From Streptomyces guryensis (lineage in GTDB: Bacteria; Actinomycetota; Actinomycetes; Streptomycetales; Streptomycetaceae), in the NCBI RefSeq assembly GCF_021261325.1, contig NZ_JAJSBI010000003.1, positions 248,001-312,000 on the forward strand: a stretch of 64,000 nucleotides of DNA, in the 5' to 3' direction. The notes under the pieces were generated by a model. It saw nothing but the letters and a program-made list of their open reading frames with translations. It did no database searches and was not told the origin of the DNA. Shown here one piece after another: positions 15,859-22,895 of this stretch; the stretch's first letter is position 1; each line of letters opens with the position of its first letter. Position numbers and translations under genes: made by a program.

Positions 15859-16094
15859 TGGGGACGCGAGACCCGGGCGCAGAGCGGGAGCCGGGTCCGA
15901 CCACCGCGCGGCAGGCAGGGACGCGACCGCCCGTACGGATGTGCGTGCGCTGCCAGGTGACCACCGAAAACCCGGTAGTGGTGTGCGTGGTGCACCAGAA
16001 CTCGGGGCCCGGTTTCACCGTGTACGCCTGTCGGGCGTGCGCCTCGTACTTCCCGCCGTCGGACGTGTCAGCCCGAGCAGGGGGTGAACGGTGA
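15858..16094 (+). CDS. Small zinc-ribbon-like protein, second gene of the cassette
   Basis: A 78-residue protein with a disordered N-terminus (about 28 residues) and a compact Cys-containing core: MCVRC near 28-32, VVCVVH in the middle and ACRACASYF at the end. Two CxxC pairs separated by about 23 residues fit a single zinc ribbon. The function is unknown. It overlaps the genes on both sides (TGATG upstream, GTGA downstream), showing tight co-translation. Confidence 0.6.
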   Translation: MGTRDPGAEREPGPTTARQAGTRPPVRMCVRCQVTTENPVVVCVVHQNSGPGFTVYACRACASYFPPSDVSARAGGER

Positions 16095-16285
16095 CGGCGC
16101 GCAGTACGGCGGACGCGACTGTGCTGTCGGCGGAGTGCGCCCTGGCAGGGCGGCCCGGATACGAGGACGTACACGGCGCCTGCCGTCAGCTGCGGGACGT
16201 GGTGCTCCCGCACAGTCCGGGGCTGCTGCTGGAAAGCCGGTGCGGCTGCGACTGTCATCCCCTGACCGGGGAGGGCGAGCGGTGA
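16091..16285 (+). CDS. Small Cys-containing protein, third gene of the cassette
   Basis: A 64-residue protein starting at a GTG that overlaps the preceding stop. It contains a helical middle (YEDVHGACRQLRDVVLPHSP) and a C-terminal CGCDCH cluster that could bind metal together with Cys16 or Cys31. I know of no named family. The very short length, overlap with two neighbours and shared direction mark it as part of one operon with them. It lies about 85 bp before the Uma2 gene. Confidence 0.5.
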   Translation: MTARSTADATVLSAECALAGRPGYEDVHGACRQLRDVVLPHSPGLLLESRCGCDCHPLTGEGER

Positions 16286-16370
16286 CAGCCACTGGCTTTT
16301 CGTCCCGTGGAGGAAGGGGACGGGCGGCTCGTGCCCGGCCACCCATAATGCCGGTAGGAGGTGAACGGCC

Positions 16371-16919
16371 GTGTCCATCATGAGCGACCTGATCGAGCGG
16401 GGCGGTATCCCCGAGGGCTTCAAGGTCGAGGTCTTCGGCGGAAGGGTGATCATGACCCCGCAGAGTCCGGAGCGGCACTGGACCGTCAGGGATGTCGAGA
16501 GTGCGGTCTCGGCCGCGGGCATCGCTCGTGAGCGGGTCTTCGGCGACGTACTCATCACGTTTCCCGGCGAGAACGACGCCGCGCCGGACCTGACGATCAT
16601 CGGATTCGACGCCGAGCGGCGGAAGAACAGCTACTCGTGCATCGACGTGCTGGCGGTGGTCGAGGTCCCGTCCGAGCCGGAGGACGAGAAGGACTACGTG
16701 CGGAACGTCCGGAAGTACGGGCGTTTCGGGGTCGACTTCTACATGATCGCCGACCCGTTCAAGCAGACGGTCACGCTGATGTCGGAGCCGCACGCCTCGG
16801 GGTATGGGCGGGTCATCGAGATCCCGTACGGGCAGCCGGTCGGTTTCACACTGGCCACCGGGGAGCGGGTGAAGATCGACACCGGTACTTTCCCCACGCG
16901 TGCCGCAGATGGGCGATGA
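16371..16919 (+). CDS. Uma2-family (DUF820) putative restriction-endonuclease-fold protein
   Basis: A 182-residue Uma2 protein. The fold is that of PD-(D/E)xK nucleases: FKVEVFGGRVIMTPQSPERH (beta strand and conserved Glu), APDLTIIGFD (the catalytic Asp in PD), and VLAVVEVPSEPEDEKDYVRN, where the usual ExxS then K of the family can be seen, followed by KYGRFGVDFYMIADP. These proteins are abundant in streptomycetes and cyanobacteria; their biological target is not established. GGAGG about 10 bases before the GTG supports the start at 16371. Confidence 0.85.
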   Translation: MSIMSDLIERGGIPEGFKVEVFGGRVIMTPQSPERHWTVRDVESAVSAAGIARERVFGDVLITFPGENDAAPDLTIIGFDAERRKNSYSCIDVLAVVEVPSEPEDEKDYVRNVRKYGRFGVDFYMIADPFKQTVTLMSEPHASGYGRVIEIPYGQPVGFTLATGERVKIDTGTFPTRAADGR

Positions 16920-17011
16920 AGTCGGGTTCACCCGGCGGAAGACGGCTTCCAGTACAAGAGCTCCGTTACTGAGCAGGACGCTGACTCACGAGCAGAGAGG
17001 GTGAGGGCGTC

Positions 17012-17041
17012 TCGACGCTAGGCGTATACGCGACGTATACT
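17012..17041 (+). promoter_or_regulatory. Leaderless promoter of the toxin-antitoxin pair with GTATAC repeats
   Basis: TCGACG (17012-17017) and TATACT (17036-17041) are 18 bp apart, and six bases separate the -10 box from the antitoxin GTG at 17048, with no Shine-Dalgarno sequence between. CGTATAC occurs twice as a direct repeat (17023-17029 and 17034-17040), one copy overlapping the -10 box. Ribbon-helix-helix antitoxins bind short repeats in their own promoters, so this is the likely autoregulatory site. Confidence 0.7.
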
Positions 17042-17047
17042 CCCGGC

Positions 17048-17332
17048 GTGTCCGATGTCATGATCCGCGTACCTGCAGAAGTCCGTGACCAGCTCGCCGC
17101 CGTGGCGGAGGCGAGGGGGACCAGTCTCCGTGCCCTCATGCAGGAGATAGCTGCTCAGACGCTGACTCCGGAGCAGATCAAGGAGCGGGCCGACCGTACC
17201 CGTGCTCTGCTTGCCGAACGGTTCGGGCATTACGTGACGGACGAGGAGTCCGCGGAAATGCGACGCAAGATGCGAGAAGCCACCGCCGCTCATCGGGCCG
17301 CGCACGCAGAGGCGGAGGAGTCGGCGCGTTGA
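17048..17332 (+). CDS. Ribbon-helix-helix antitoxin
   Basis: A 94-residue protein whose N-terminus, MSDVMIRVPAEVRDQLAAVA then EARGTSLRALMQEIA, is a ribbon-helix-helix DNA-binding fold (beta strand IRVP, then two helices). The C-terminal half (RTRALLAERFGHYVTDEESA and an Ala/Glu-rich helix) is typical of the toxin-wrapping tail of VapB-like antitoxins. The start is the GTG at 17048, which has no Shine-Dalgarno sequence but a -10 box in the leaderless position. Its TGA overlaps the TTG start of the next gene, as in many toxin-antitoxin pairs. Confidence 0.82.
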   Translation: MSDVMIRVPAEVRDQLAAVAEARGTSLRALMQEIAAQTLTPEQIKERADRTRALLAERFGHYVTDEESAEMRRKMREATAAHRAAHAEAEESAR

Positions 17333-17721
17333 ACTTCGCCGAGCACTATGTCCTTGACAGCGCCACGCTGCAGGCAATGGGCGGCAACAAGCAGGTCTCC
17401 GGTCTCATCCATGCGGCGGCGGCCAGCGATGACGTCTACCTGTGGGTGCCGGTCCTGTGTCTGCTGGAGGCTGAGCGCGAGCGCGCGGGGATCGTCGCTC
17501 ACGCGGGGGTGCTGCTGGACGTGCTTCGCGTCATCGATGACGACTACGCAATGGCGGTGACCGTGGCCGAGCTGTGTCGGGACGGCGTCGGCTTCGGCGT
17601 TGCGGCAGCCGTACATTCCGCGCGGCCGAACCCGACTCTCCCTGAGGGTGCGGTGGTGGCCACGGTCGCGCCGGAGGCCTATTCGGGGCTCGGCGTCGGA
17701 GTCATGGACCTGAATCGCTGA
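17329..17721 (+). CDS. Putative PIN-like toxin
   Basis: A 130-residue protein translated from a TTG overlapping the antitoxin stop, with GGCGGAGGAG eight bases upstream. The N-terminus HYVLDSATLQAM supplies the first acidic residue of a PIN-type ribonuclease, and LCLLEAERERAG could supply the second. The last third (AAAVHSARPNPTLPEGAVVA) resembles the degenerate end of PIN toxins but the usual late Asp pair is not obvious. The call rests on size, order after an RHH antitoxin and translational coupling; a non-catalytic or diverged toxin is possible. Confidence 0.65.
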   Translation: MNFAEHYVLDSATLQAMGGNKQVSGLIHAAAASDDVYLWVPVLCLLEAERERAGIVAHAGVLLDVLRVIDDDYAMAVTVAELCRDGVGFGVAAAVHSARPNPTLPEGAVVATVAPEAYSGLGVGVMDLNR

Positions 17722-17813
17722 CGGACTGCCGGTATGTTGCGTTGTCGCCGGGCGGCCCCGGTGGCAACGCGCTCCGGCGGAACCATGAGTCGGGCCGGCC
17801 ACGTCGTCCGATC

Positions 17814-18344
17814 GTGACGACTTCCCGGATTCTGCTGCGAACTGCGAGCCTCGACGACCTGGACCGGATCACCGACCTGCACACCCAGGCACGCACCGCG
17901 TACTACCAGGCAGGCGGGTTCTCGGAGCCGGAGCTCACCTCTCCTGAGGCACGCTCCAGGCGGCGGGAGATGTGGATGCGCGCCCTCGAGAACGACACCA
18001 CCACGGTGCTGTGCGCAGCGAGCGGAGGCGAGGCCGTAGGCATCCTGGCGATGGGCCCGCCCCTGGATCCTGACGTGGACGCCGCAACTGCCGGCCAGCT
18101 CTACCAGATCCACGTGCGCCCCGGGAGTTGGGGACAGGGGATCGGCAGCCGGCTGCACGCGGCATTCGTGCAGGGGCTTCGCGATGCGTCCCTGACGACC
18201 GGCGTGCTCGAAGCGTGGGAGCGCAACAGCCGGGCCCACGCCTTCTACACCCGGCACGGATGGAAGCCCGACGGGCACCACCGGCCCGGTCCGGCTGACG
18301 CGAACTACGTCCGCATGCGCCTTGAGTTGAGTCCCTCGGCCTGA
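17814..18344 (+). CDS. GNAT-family N-acetyltransferase
   Basis: A 176-residue acetyltransferase. The motif A core is LYQIHVRPGSWGQGIGSRLH, where the pyrophosphate of acetyl-CoA binds (Q/RxxGxG/A as GQGIG). It is followed by EAWERNSRAHAFYTRHGWKP, the usual GNAT motif B ending with an aromatic. The beta strand AVGILAMGPPLD precedes it. The substrate cannot be told. The GTG at 17814 (MTTSRILLRTASLDD) is chosen since conserved GNAT homology begins right after it; the frame is open to 17742. It stands alone behind the toxin gene and is followed by about 190 bp without a gene before the convergent SDR gene. Confidence 0.85.
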   Translation: MTTSRILLRTASLDDLDRITDLHTQARTAYYQAGGFSEPELTSPEARSRRREMWMRALENDTTTVLCAASGGEAVGILAMGPPLDPDVDAATAGQLYQIHVRPGSWGQGIGSRLHAAFVQGLRDASLTTGVLEAWERNSRAHAFYTRHGWKPDGHHRPGPADANYVRMRLELSPSA

Positions 18345-18537
18345 GCACCTGAGCTGGGGGTCTCTCATGCCGGAGGCGGGAGCATATGGCTTCCTCGCCT
18401 CGTAGGCAGCCACCCGCTGCGTCGTGCTGACGCGAAGGGTCCAACGGCGGCATCCTCGGCGCGGTTCTCGTCGCCGCCATGCAGCGCCGTCGAGCCGGTG
18501 CCCGGCGGCGCCGATCCAGCCGGACGTTCGGGTCACG

Positions 18538-19263
18538 TCACCACGGCACCTCCCCCGCGTCCTCGAAGAACCCACCGGTCGGGCCGTCGTCCGGCAGGGT
18601 CGCGAGGCGGATGGCGATCGCCGCGCCCTGTTCCGGGGTGCGTACGCCGCGGAAGCCGTTGAGGTCGGTCGCGCAGTAACCGGGGCAGGCGGCGTTGATC
18701 AGGATGTTCGTGTCGCGCAGCTCCCTGGCGTACTGGACGGTGACGGCGTTCAGGAACGTCTTCGACGGTGAGTATGCGACGGCGATCGGGCCCGTTTCGC
18801 TGCCGGGAGTGGTCTGCCGGGTGAGGGAGCCGACGCTGCTGGACATGTTCACGATCCGCGGCGACGCCGACCGGCGGAGCAACGGCAGCATCGCGTTGGT
18901 GACGCGGATGACGCCGATCACGTTGGTCTCCACGGCCGCCCGCACCGTGTCGGGGTCGACCGTGGTGGGTGTCTGCGGCATGCCGCCGGTGATCCCGGCG
19001 TTGTTGACGAGCACGTCGAGTCGTCCGGCGCGCTCCTCCATCAGCTCGGCGGCTGCGGCAACGCTCGCGTCGTCGGTCACGTCGAGCGGTACACCGAACG
19101 CGTCGACGCCGGCCGCATGCAGCTTCTCCACCGCGGCCTCGCACCGCTCCTCGTTCCGGGCGGCCACACCGACCCTCCAGCCGAGGGCACCCAGCCCGGC
19201 CGCGATCTCGTACCCGATCCCCTTGTTCGCGCCGGTCACCAGCGCGATCGTCTGTTCGCTCAT
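18538..19263 (-). CDS. Short-chain dehydrogenase/reductase
   Basis: A 241-residue classical SDR. The NAD(P)-binding motif TGANKGIG is at about 10-17, NNAGIT follows near residue 90, the catalytic Ser is in MSSSVGSL, and the Tyr/Lys pair in AYSPSKTFLNA. The Arg after the first beta strand (VAARNEERC) suggests NADPH. It resembles carbonyl reductase-like SDRs of unknown substrate. The ATG at 19263 follows GGATGGG. It is divergent from a LysR gene with about 100 bp between, so it is probably that regulator's target. Confidence 0.9.
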   Translation of the reverse strand: MSEQTIALVTGANKGIGYEIAAGLGALGWRVGVAARNEERCEAAVEKLHAAGVDAFGVPLDVTDDASVAAAAELMEERAGRLDVLVNNAGITGGMPQTPTTVDPDTVRAAVETNVIGVIRVTNAMLPLLRRSASPRIVNMSSSVGSLTRQTTPGSETGPIAVAYSPSKTFLNAVTVQYARELRDTNILINAACPGYCATDLNGFRGVRTPEQGAAIAIRLATLPDDGPTGGFFEDAGEVPW

Positions 19264-19319
19264 ACGGCCCATCCTGTCCGCGCCCGGCGGGAGCGGGCCA
19301 ACACCGATCGGGTGCCCAG

Positions 19320-19338
19320 CGATACCGCAGGGGTATCG
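19320..19338. promoter_or_regulatory. Inverted repeat between the SDR and LysR genes (candidate LysR operator)
   Basis: CGATACC-GCAGG-GGTATCG is a perfect 7-bp inverted repeat with a 5-bp spacer, containing the T-N11-A pattern expected of LysR-family sites. It ends about 30 bp before the lysR GTG at 19368, where TACGCT (19356-19361) lies exactly 6 nt upstream of the start. The regulator probably binds here to control itself and the divergent SDR gene. Confidence 0.75.
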
Positions 19339-19367
19339 ATCCCGGTCGGGGCCGGTACGCTGGCGCC

Positions 19368-20216
19368 GTGGAGACGCGTGAGCTGCGGTACTTCGTCGCC
19401 GTCGCCGAGGAGCTGCACTTCGGCAGGGCCGCACAGCGGCTCGGGATCGCGCAGCCCCCGCTGTCGCGGACGATCAGCCAACTCGAACGGCGCCTCGGAG
19501 CGGTGCTCCTGGAACGCACCAGCCGCACGGTCAGCCTGACCGAGGCCGGAGCGGTGCTCCTGCGGGAGGCCCGCGCCGCACTGGACGCGGTCGAGGCCGC
19601 CGAGCGTCGCACCCGCCGCGCCGCGCTCGCCGCGAGCGGCCGGGCCGGCGCGGTCCTAGCCTCGAAGGCCGGCGCGTCCAGCGAACTGCTGGCGAAACTG
19701 CTCGACAGCTACGCCGCCGAACCCGACGCGGTCACCATCGAGGTGCTCCTGTGCGGAATCGGCGAGCAGGAACGACTGCTGCGCGACGGCCGGGCCGACG
19801 TGGCTCTGCTGCACCTGCCGTTCGACGCGACGGCAGGGCTCGACACCGAAGAACTCTGCACGGAGCGACAGGTCGCGATCCTGCCGGCCGGGCACCCTCT
19901 CACCGGCCGGCCCCACGTGCACATGGCGGAAGTCACCGGGTTGCCCGACCTGCCGATGCCGCGCTGGCCCGGCCGGGACGGCAAGTACCCCGACGGTCCC
20001 GGTCCGCAGGCCCGGGACCATGCGCAGTTGCTCCAGCTGATCGCGCTCGGCCGCGCCTGCTGGATCGCGCCGGAGTCGTGCCGGGCCCAACTGCGCGACG
20101 ATCTCGTCGCCGTGCCGGTCCTGGACGCTCCGACGGTCACTACGGTCATCGCCTGGCCACCGCACAGCCGCTCCCGGGCCGTCGCCGGCCTCGTCCGTAC
20201 CGCGACACGTCTCTAG
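19368..20216 (+). CDS. LysR-family transcriptional regulator
   Basis: A 282-residue regulator. The N-terminal winged helix is ELRYFVAVAEELHFGRAAQR then LGIAQPPLSRTISQLERRLG, followed by the linker helix and an effector-binding domain from about residue 90. The effector domain is somewhat short but continuous (EVLLCGIGEQERLLRDGRAD, VAILPAGHPLTGRP). The GTG at 19368 has a TACGCT box 6 nt upstream and no Shine-Dalgarno, indicating a leaderless mRNA. The gene is divergent from the SDR gene and ends 50 bp before the convergent DUF192 gene. Confidence 0.92.
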   Translation: METRELRYFVAVAEELHFGRAAQRLGIAQPPLSRTISQLERRLGAVLLERTSRTVSLTEAGAVLLREARAALDAVEAAERRTRRAALAASGRAGAVLASKAGASSELLAKLLDSYAAEPDAVTIEVLLCGIGEQERLLRDGRADVALLHLPFDATAGLDTEELCTERQVAILPAGHPLTGRPHVHMAEVTGLPDLPMPRWPGRDGKYPDGPGPQARDHAQLLQLIALGRACWIAPESCRAQLRDDLVAVPVLDAPTVTTVIAWPPHSRSRAVAGLVRTATRL

Positions 20217-20266
20217 CGGACGGCACGTTCTGACGGGGCGCGGATTCGGGCCCACGGGCCCTTCAA

Positions 20267-20641
20267 TCAGGCGTCCACCGCCACCTCCACCCGCACCCCC
20301 ACCCTGACCCCCCACCCCTGCATCGCCCCGGCCGCCGACTCCAGCACATGCCGCGAGCGGAGCCTGGGCAGCCCCAACCGCCAGGGCTTCATGGTGTGTA
20401 CGGCGATCACGGTCAGGTCGCGGTCGAGGTAGGCGACGTCGATGGGAATGCGCATCCGGAAGGTGTGCACGCTGTTCGCGGGGGAGAGCAGCATCGCCCC
20501 GTCCACCGAGTCCCGCCCCAACAGCCCTTTGGTGCGGGCACGGTAGGAGGTGGCGACCTCCAGCGGAACGGCGACAGCGCCCGCCCCACCCCCCGTACGC
20601 ACGATCAGCCTGCCCTGCCCGTCCCGCCATTGCCGCCCCAT
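20267..20641 (-). CDS. DUF192 (COG1430) family protein
   Basis: A 124-residue protein of the DUF192 family, small beta-rich proteins of unknown function. Characteristic parts are ATSYRARTKGLLGRDSVDGA, the SPANSVHTFRMRIPIDVAYL core and VLESAAGAMQGWGV. Unlike many members, no signal peptide is present. The ATG at 20641 follows GGAGGTGG. It is divergent from the prepilin peptidase gene with about 135 bp between. In streptomycetes the two families often sit near pilus genes, which hints that this gene belongs with the tad locus despite the intervening accessory DNA. Confidence 0.85.
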   Translation of the reverse strand: MGRQWRDGQGRLIVRTGGGAGAVAVPLEVATSYRARTKGLLGRDSVDGAMLLSPANSVHTFRMRIPIDVAYLDRDLTVIAVHTMKPWRLGLPRLRSRHVLESAAGAMQGWGVRVGVRVEVAVDA

Positions 20642-20776
20642 CCCGAGGCCACCTCCCACCGCCGCCACCGTCTCCTGGCCGTCCCGAACGTATCGGCTCC
20701 ACCGCGCACGGGAGTAGGCCCCGCATGGGCCCGGAGACCCATGCCGCCGGGCCCGCGCCGGGCATAAGGTCCCGCC

Positions 20777-21571
20777 GTGCGCACACTCCTCACCCTCGTG
20801 GCGGCCCTGTGGGGCACGGGAGCGGGCCTGCTCGTGCCCCGCGCGGCCCACCGCTTCTCGGTCGACCCGGGTCAGCCGTGGAGCGACCGCTGCCCGGCAG
20901 GACACCGGATCACGGGCACCTTCGCCGGCTGGCTCGGCAGAGCGGACTGCCGACAGGGCTGGGAAGCGGACTGCCGACAGGGCGGGGAAATGGCAGGGAC
21001 GGAGGGGACAGGGCTGTGCGGCCCGTACGGTCCGAGCACCGTCGCCGTCGTCACCACGACGGCCCTCACCTGTACGGTCCTTGCCGCCGCAGCCGGCCCC
21101 CACCCCGAGACGGCCGTCTGGGTGCTCCTCACCCCCGTGGCGGTTCTGCTGACCCTCGTCGACCACCGGGTGCACCGCCTCCCCGACGTCCTTACGCTGC
21201 CGCTGGCCGCTGCGACCGCCGCGCTCCTGGGTATCGCCGCCGCCCTCCCCTCCGCCACGGGCTCCTGGCCCACGGCCCTCCTCGGCGGCCTGGCCCTGGG
21301 CGCTGCCTATCTCCTCCTCTTCCTGGTCAACCCGTCCGGCATGGGCTTCGGCGATGTGAAGCTGGCCCTCGCCCTGGGCACGGCCCTCGGCTGGTACGGC
21401 TGGCAGATCCTGCTGACGGGGGCCTTCGCGGGTCTTCTCTACGGCTCGGTCTACGGCCTCGGCACGGTCGTCGCACGCCGCGCGGGCCGCAAGTCGGTCA
21501 TTCCGTTCGGCCCGTTCATGATCGGCGGGGCGTTCACCGGGCTGCTGCTGGGCGCATTCGCGACGGCCTGA
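20777..21571 (+). CDS. Type IV prepilin peptidase (A24 family)
   Basis: A 264-residue membrane aspartic peptidase. The two active-site Asp regions are visible: VDHRVHRLPD in the first cytosolic loop and the GMGFGDVKLALALG signature in the second. About seven hydrophobic segments are predictable. An unusual Cys-containing insert near residues 45-75 contains an in-frame 24-bp duplication (20941-20983) giving ADCRQGWE then ADCRQGGE. It is the only prepilin peptidase in the window and so the likely processor of the Flp pilin and TadE-like proteins at 6-13 kb. The start is the GTG at 20777. Confidence 0.9.
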   Translation: MRTLLTLVAALWGTGAGLLVPRAAHRFSVDPGQPWSDRCPAGHRITGTFAGWLGRADCRQGWEADCRQGGEMAGTEGTGLCGPYGPSTVAVVTTTALTCTVLAAAAGPHPETAVWVLLTPVAVLLTLVDHRVHRLPDVLTLPLAAATAALLGIAAALPSATGSWPTALLGGLALGAAYLLLFLVNPSGMGFGDVKLALALGTALGWYGWQILLTGAFAGLLYGSVYGLGTVVARRAGRKSVIPFGPFMIGGAFTGLLLGAFATA

Positions 21572-21668
21572 CCGCGCGGGGCACCGCGCGGACGACCGGT
21601 CCCCGCGTACGGTGAGCAGCGACGACCGCTGAGGGACAGCCCGGGAACAGCTCAGGGCGAGGTGGCCG

Positions 21669-21863
21669 ATGGCGAAGGTCGTGTACTCGCGGACGCTCCA
21701 GCACGCCGAGTGGAACACCACCGTCGTCCGGGACGTCGTACCCGAGGAGGTCAGGGCGCTCAAGGAGCGGTCGGGCGGGGATCTCGGGCTCGGTGGGGAG
21801 TTCCTGCGGCTCGGGCTCGTCGACGAGTACTACGAGCCGGGCACCAACGGCGATGGTGCATAA
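21669..21863 (+). pseudogene. Truncated RibD-C/dihydrofolate reductase-like remnant
   Basis: A 64-codon frame whose residues KVVYSRTLQHAEWNTTVVRD and GGEFLRLGLVDEYYE closely match the middle of RibD C-terminal/DHFR-like reductases of about 190 residues. The N-terminal nucleotide-binding part and the C-terminal VHPVVLG strand are missing, and there is a small internal gap after DLGLGG. A good GAGGTGG before the ATG means the fragment may still be translated, but it cannot form the enzyme fold. It is probably a decaying copy. Confidence 0.75.
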
Positions 21864-21904
21864 AGGAGTTGTCCGTTTCGTTCCCGCCCCGGTAGGAAGA
21901 AGCC

Positions 21905-22777
21905 ATGACTGGACTCGGCGCTGTGTTCCGACCCCAACTGCCCCCCGAGCGCCTTCGGGACGTCGCCCGCCTCGCGGACGAGAGCGGTCTCGAGGAACTC
22001 TGGCTCTGGGAGGACTGCTTCCGGGAGGGTGGGATCTCCACCGCCGCTGCCGCCCTCGCCTGGACGGAGCGACTGCGGGTGGGCGTCGGGCTGCTGCCCG
22101 TGCCGCTGCGCAACGTCGCGATCACCGCCATGGAGGCCGCCGCGCTGCACCGGATGTTCCCGGGGCGCCCGGTCGTCGCAGTCGGGCACGGGGTGCAGGA
22201 CTGGATGGGGCAGGTGGGGGCGCGGGTCGAGTCGCCCGTCACGCTGCTGGGTGAGCACCTTGTCGCGCTGCGGGCCCTGCTGGGCGGTGAGCGGGTGACG
22301 GCCGAGGGCCGGTACGTCCGGCTCGACGACGTCGCGCTCGACTGGCCGCCCGCCGGACCCGTGCCCGTGCTCGCCGGTGCCACCGGGCCGCGCTCGCTGC
22401 GGCTGGCCGGGGAGGCGGCCGACGGCACGGTCCTCACCGCGTCGACCACGGCGGACGGCGTACGGCGGGCCCGTCGGCTCATCGACGAGGGGCGGGAGAC
22501 GGCCGGGCGCACCGATCCGCACCAGGTGGTGGTGTACCTCCTCACCGCCACCGGCCCCGACGCCGCCGCCCGGCTCCGGGCCGAACTCGTCGACGAGGGG
22601 CTGGAGTCCGTCCCCGACGTCGGGGTCGCCGGAGACGCCGGTGCCGTCGCCAAGGCCGTACAACGCCTCGCGGACGCAGGCGCCGACAGCGTGATCCTGC
22701 AGCCGACGGCCGACGAGCCCGACCCCGAGGACTTCGTACGCTTCGCGGCGCAAGAGGTCAGACCGCTGGTCCCGTGA
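21905..22777 (+). CDS. LLM-class F420/FMN-dependent oxidoreductase
   Basis: A 290-residue member of the bacterial luciferase-like monooxygenase superfamily, a (beta/alpha)8 barrel. Typical parts are LADESGLEELWLWEDCFREG, TERLRVGVGLLPVPLRNVAI, the GHGVQDWMGQVGA segment and PVLAGATGPRSLRLAGEAAD where the cofactor phosphate binds. Actinobacterial members often use coenzyme F420; whether this one does cannot be told. AGGAAGAAGCC precedes the ATG. It ends at a strong hairpin with a GAAA loop, so it is probably transcribed alone. Confidence 0.9.
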   Translation: MTGLGAVFRPQLPPERLRDVARLADESGLEELWLWEDCFREGGISTAAAALAWTERLRVGVGLLPVPLRNVAITAMEAAALHRMFPGRPVVAVGHGVQDWMGQVGARVESPVTLLGEHLVALRALLGGERVTAEGRYVRLDDVALDWPPAGPVPVLAGATGPRSLRLAGEAADGTVLTASTTADGVRRARRLIDEGRETAGRTDPHQVVVYLLTATGPDAAARLRAELVDEGLESVPDVGVAGDAGAVAKAVQRLADAGADSVILQPTADEPDPEDFVRFAAQEVRPLVP

Positions 22778-22783
22778 CCGAGC

Positions 22784-22803
22784 CGCGCCCCGAAAGGGGC
22801 GCG
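22784..22803 (+). terminator. Hairpin terminator after the LLM gene
   Basis: CGCGCCCC-GAAA-GGGGCGCG is a perfect 8-bp stem with a stable GAAA tetraloop, starting 7 bp after the stop codon. There is no T-tract, as is common for streptomycete terminators. Its right arm is the first part of a dispersed 54-bp repeat. Confidence 0.7.
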
Positions 22804-22849
22804 GGGCTGCATCGATATGCGGCTCCGCCACGCGGGCGCGACCAGCCAC
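22796..22849. repeat. Dispersed 54-bp intergenic repeat, copy 1
   Basis: This segment begins GGGGCGCGGGGCTG and ends GCGCGACCAGCCAC. A second copy at 49976-50029 has the same length with six substitutions. The element contains GCGGCTCCGCC and is of a kind scattered between genes in many streptomycete genomes. Confidence 0.85.
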
Positions 22850-22895
22850 GAAGGCGCCGCAGCTGACCCAAGACCTCCGACAGGACAGATCACTC

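Noticed and set aside
15000..18400. Integrative element with att sites
   Set aside because: No tRNA gene, integrase or flanking direct repeat was seen. The region is therefore called accessory only by gene content.
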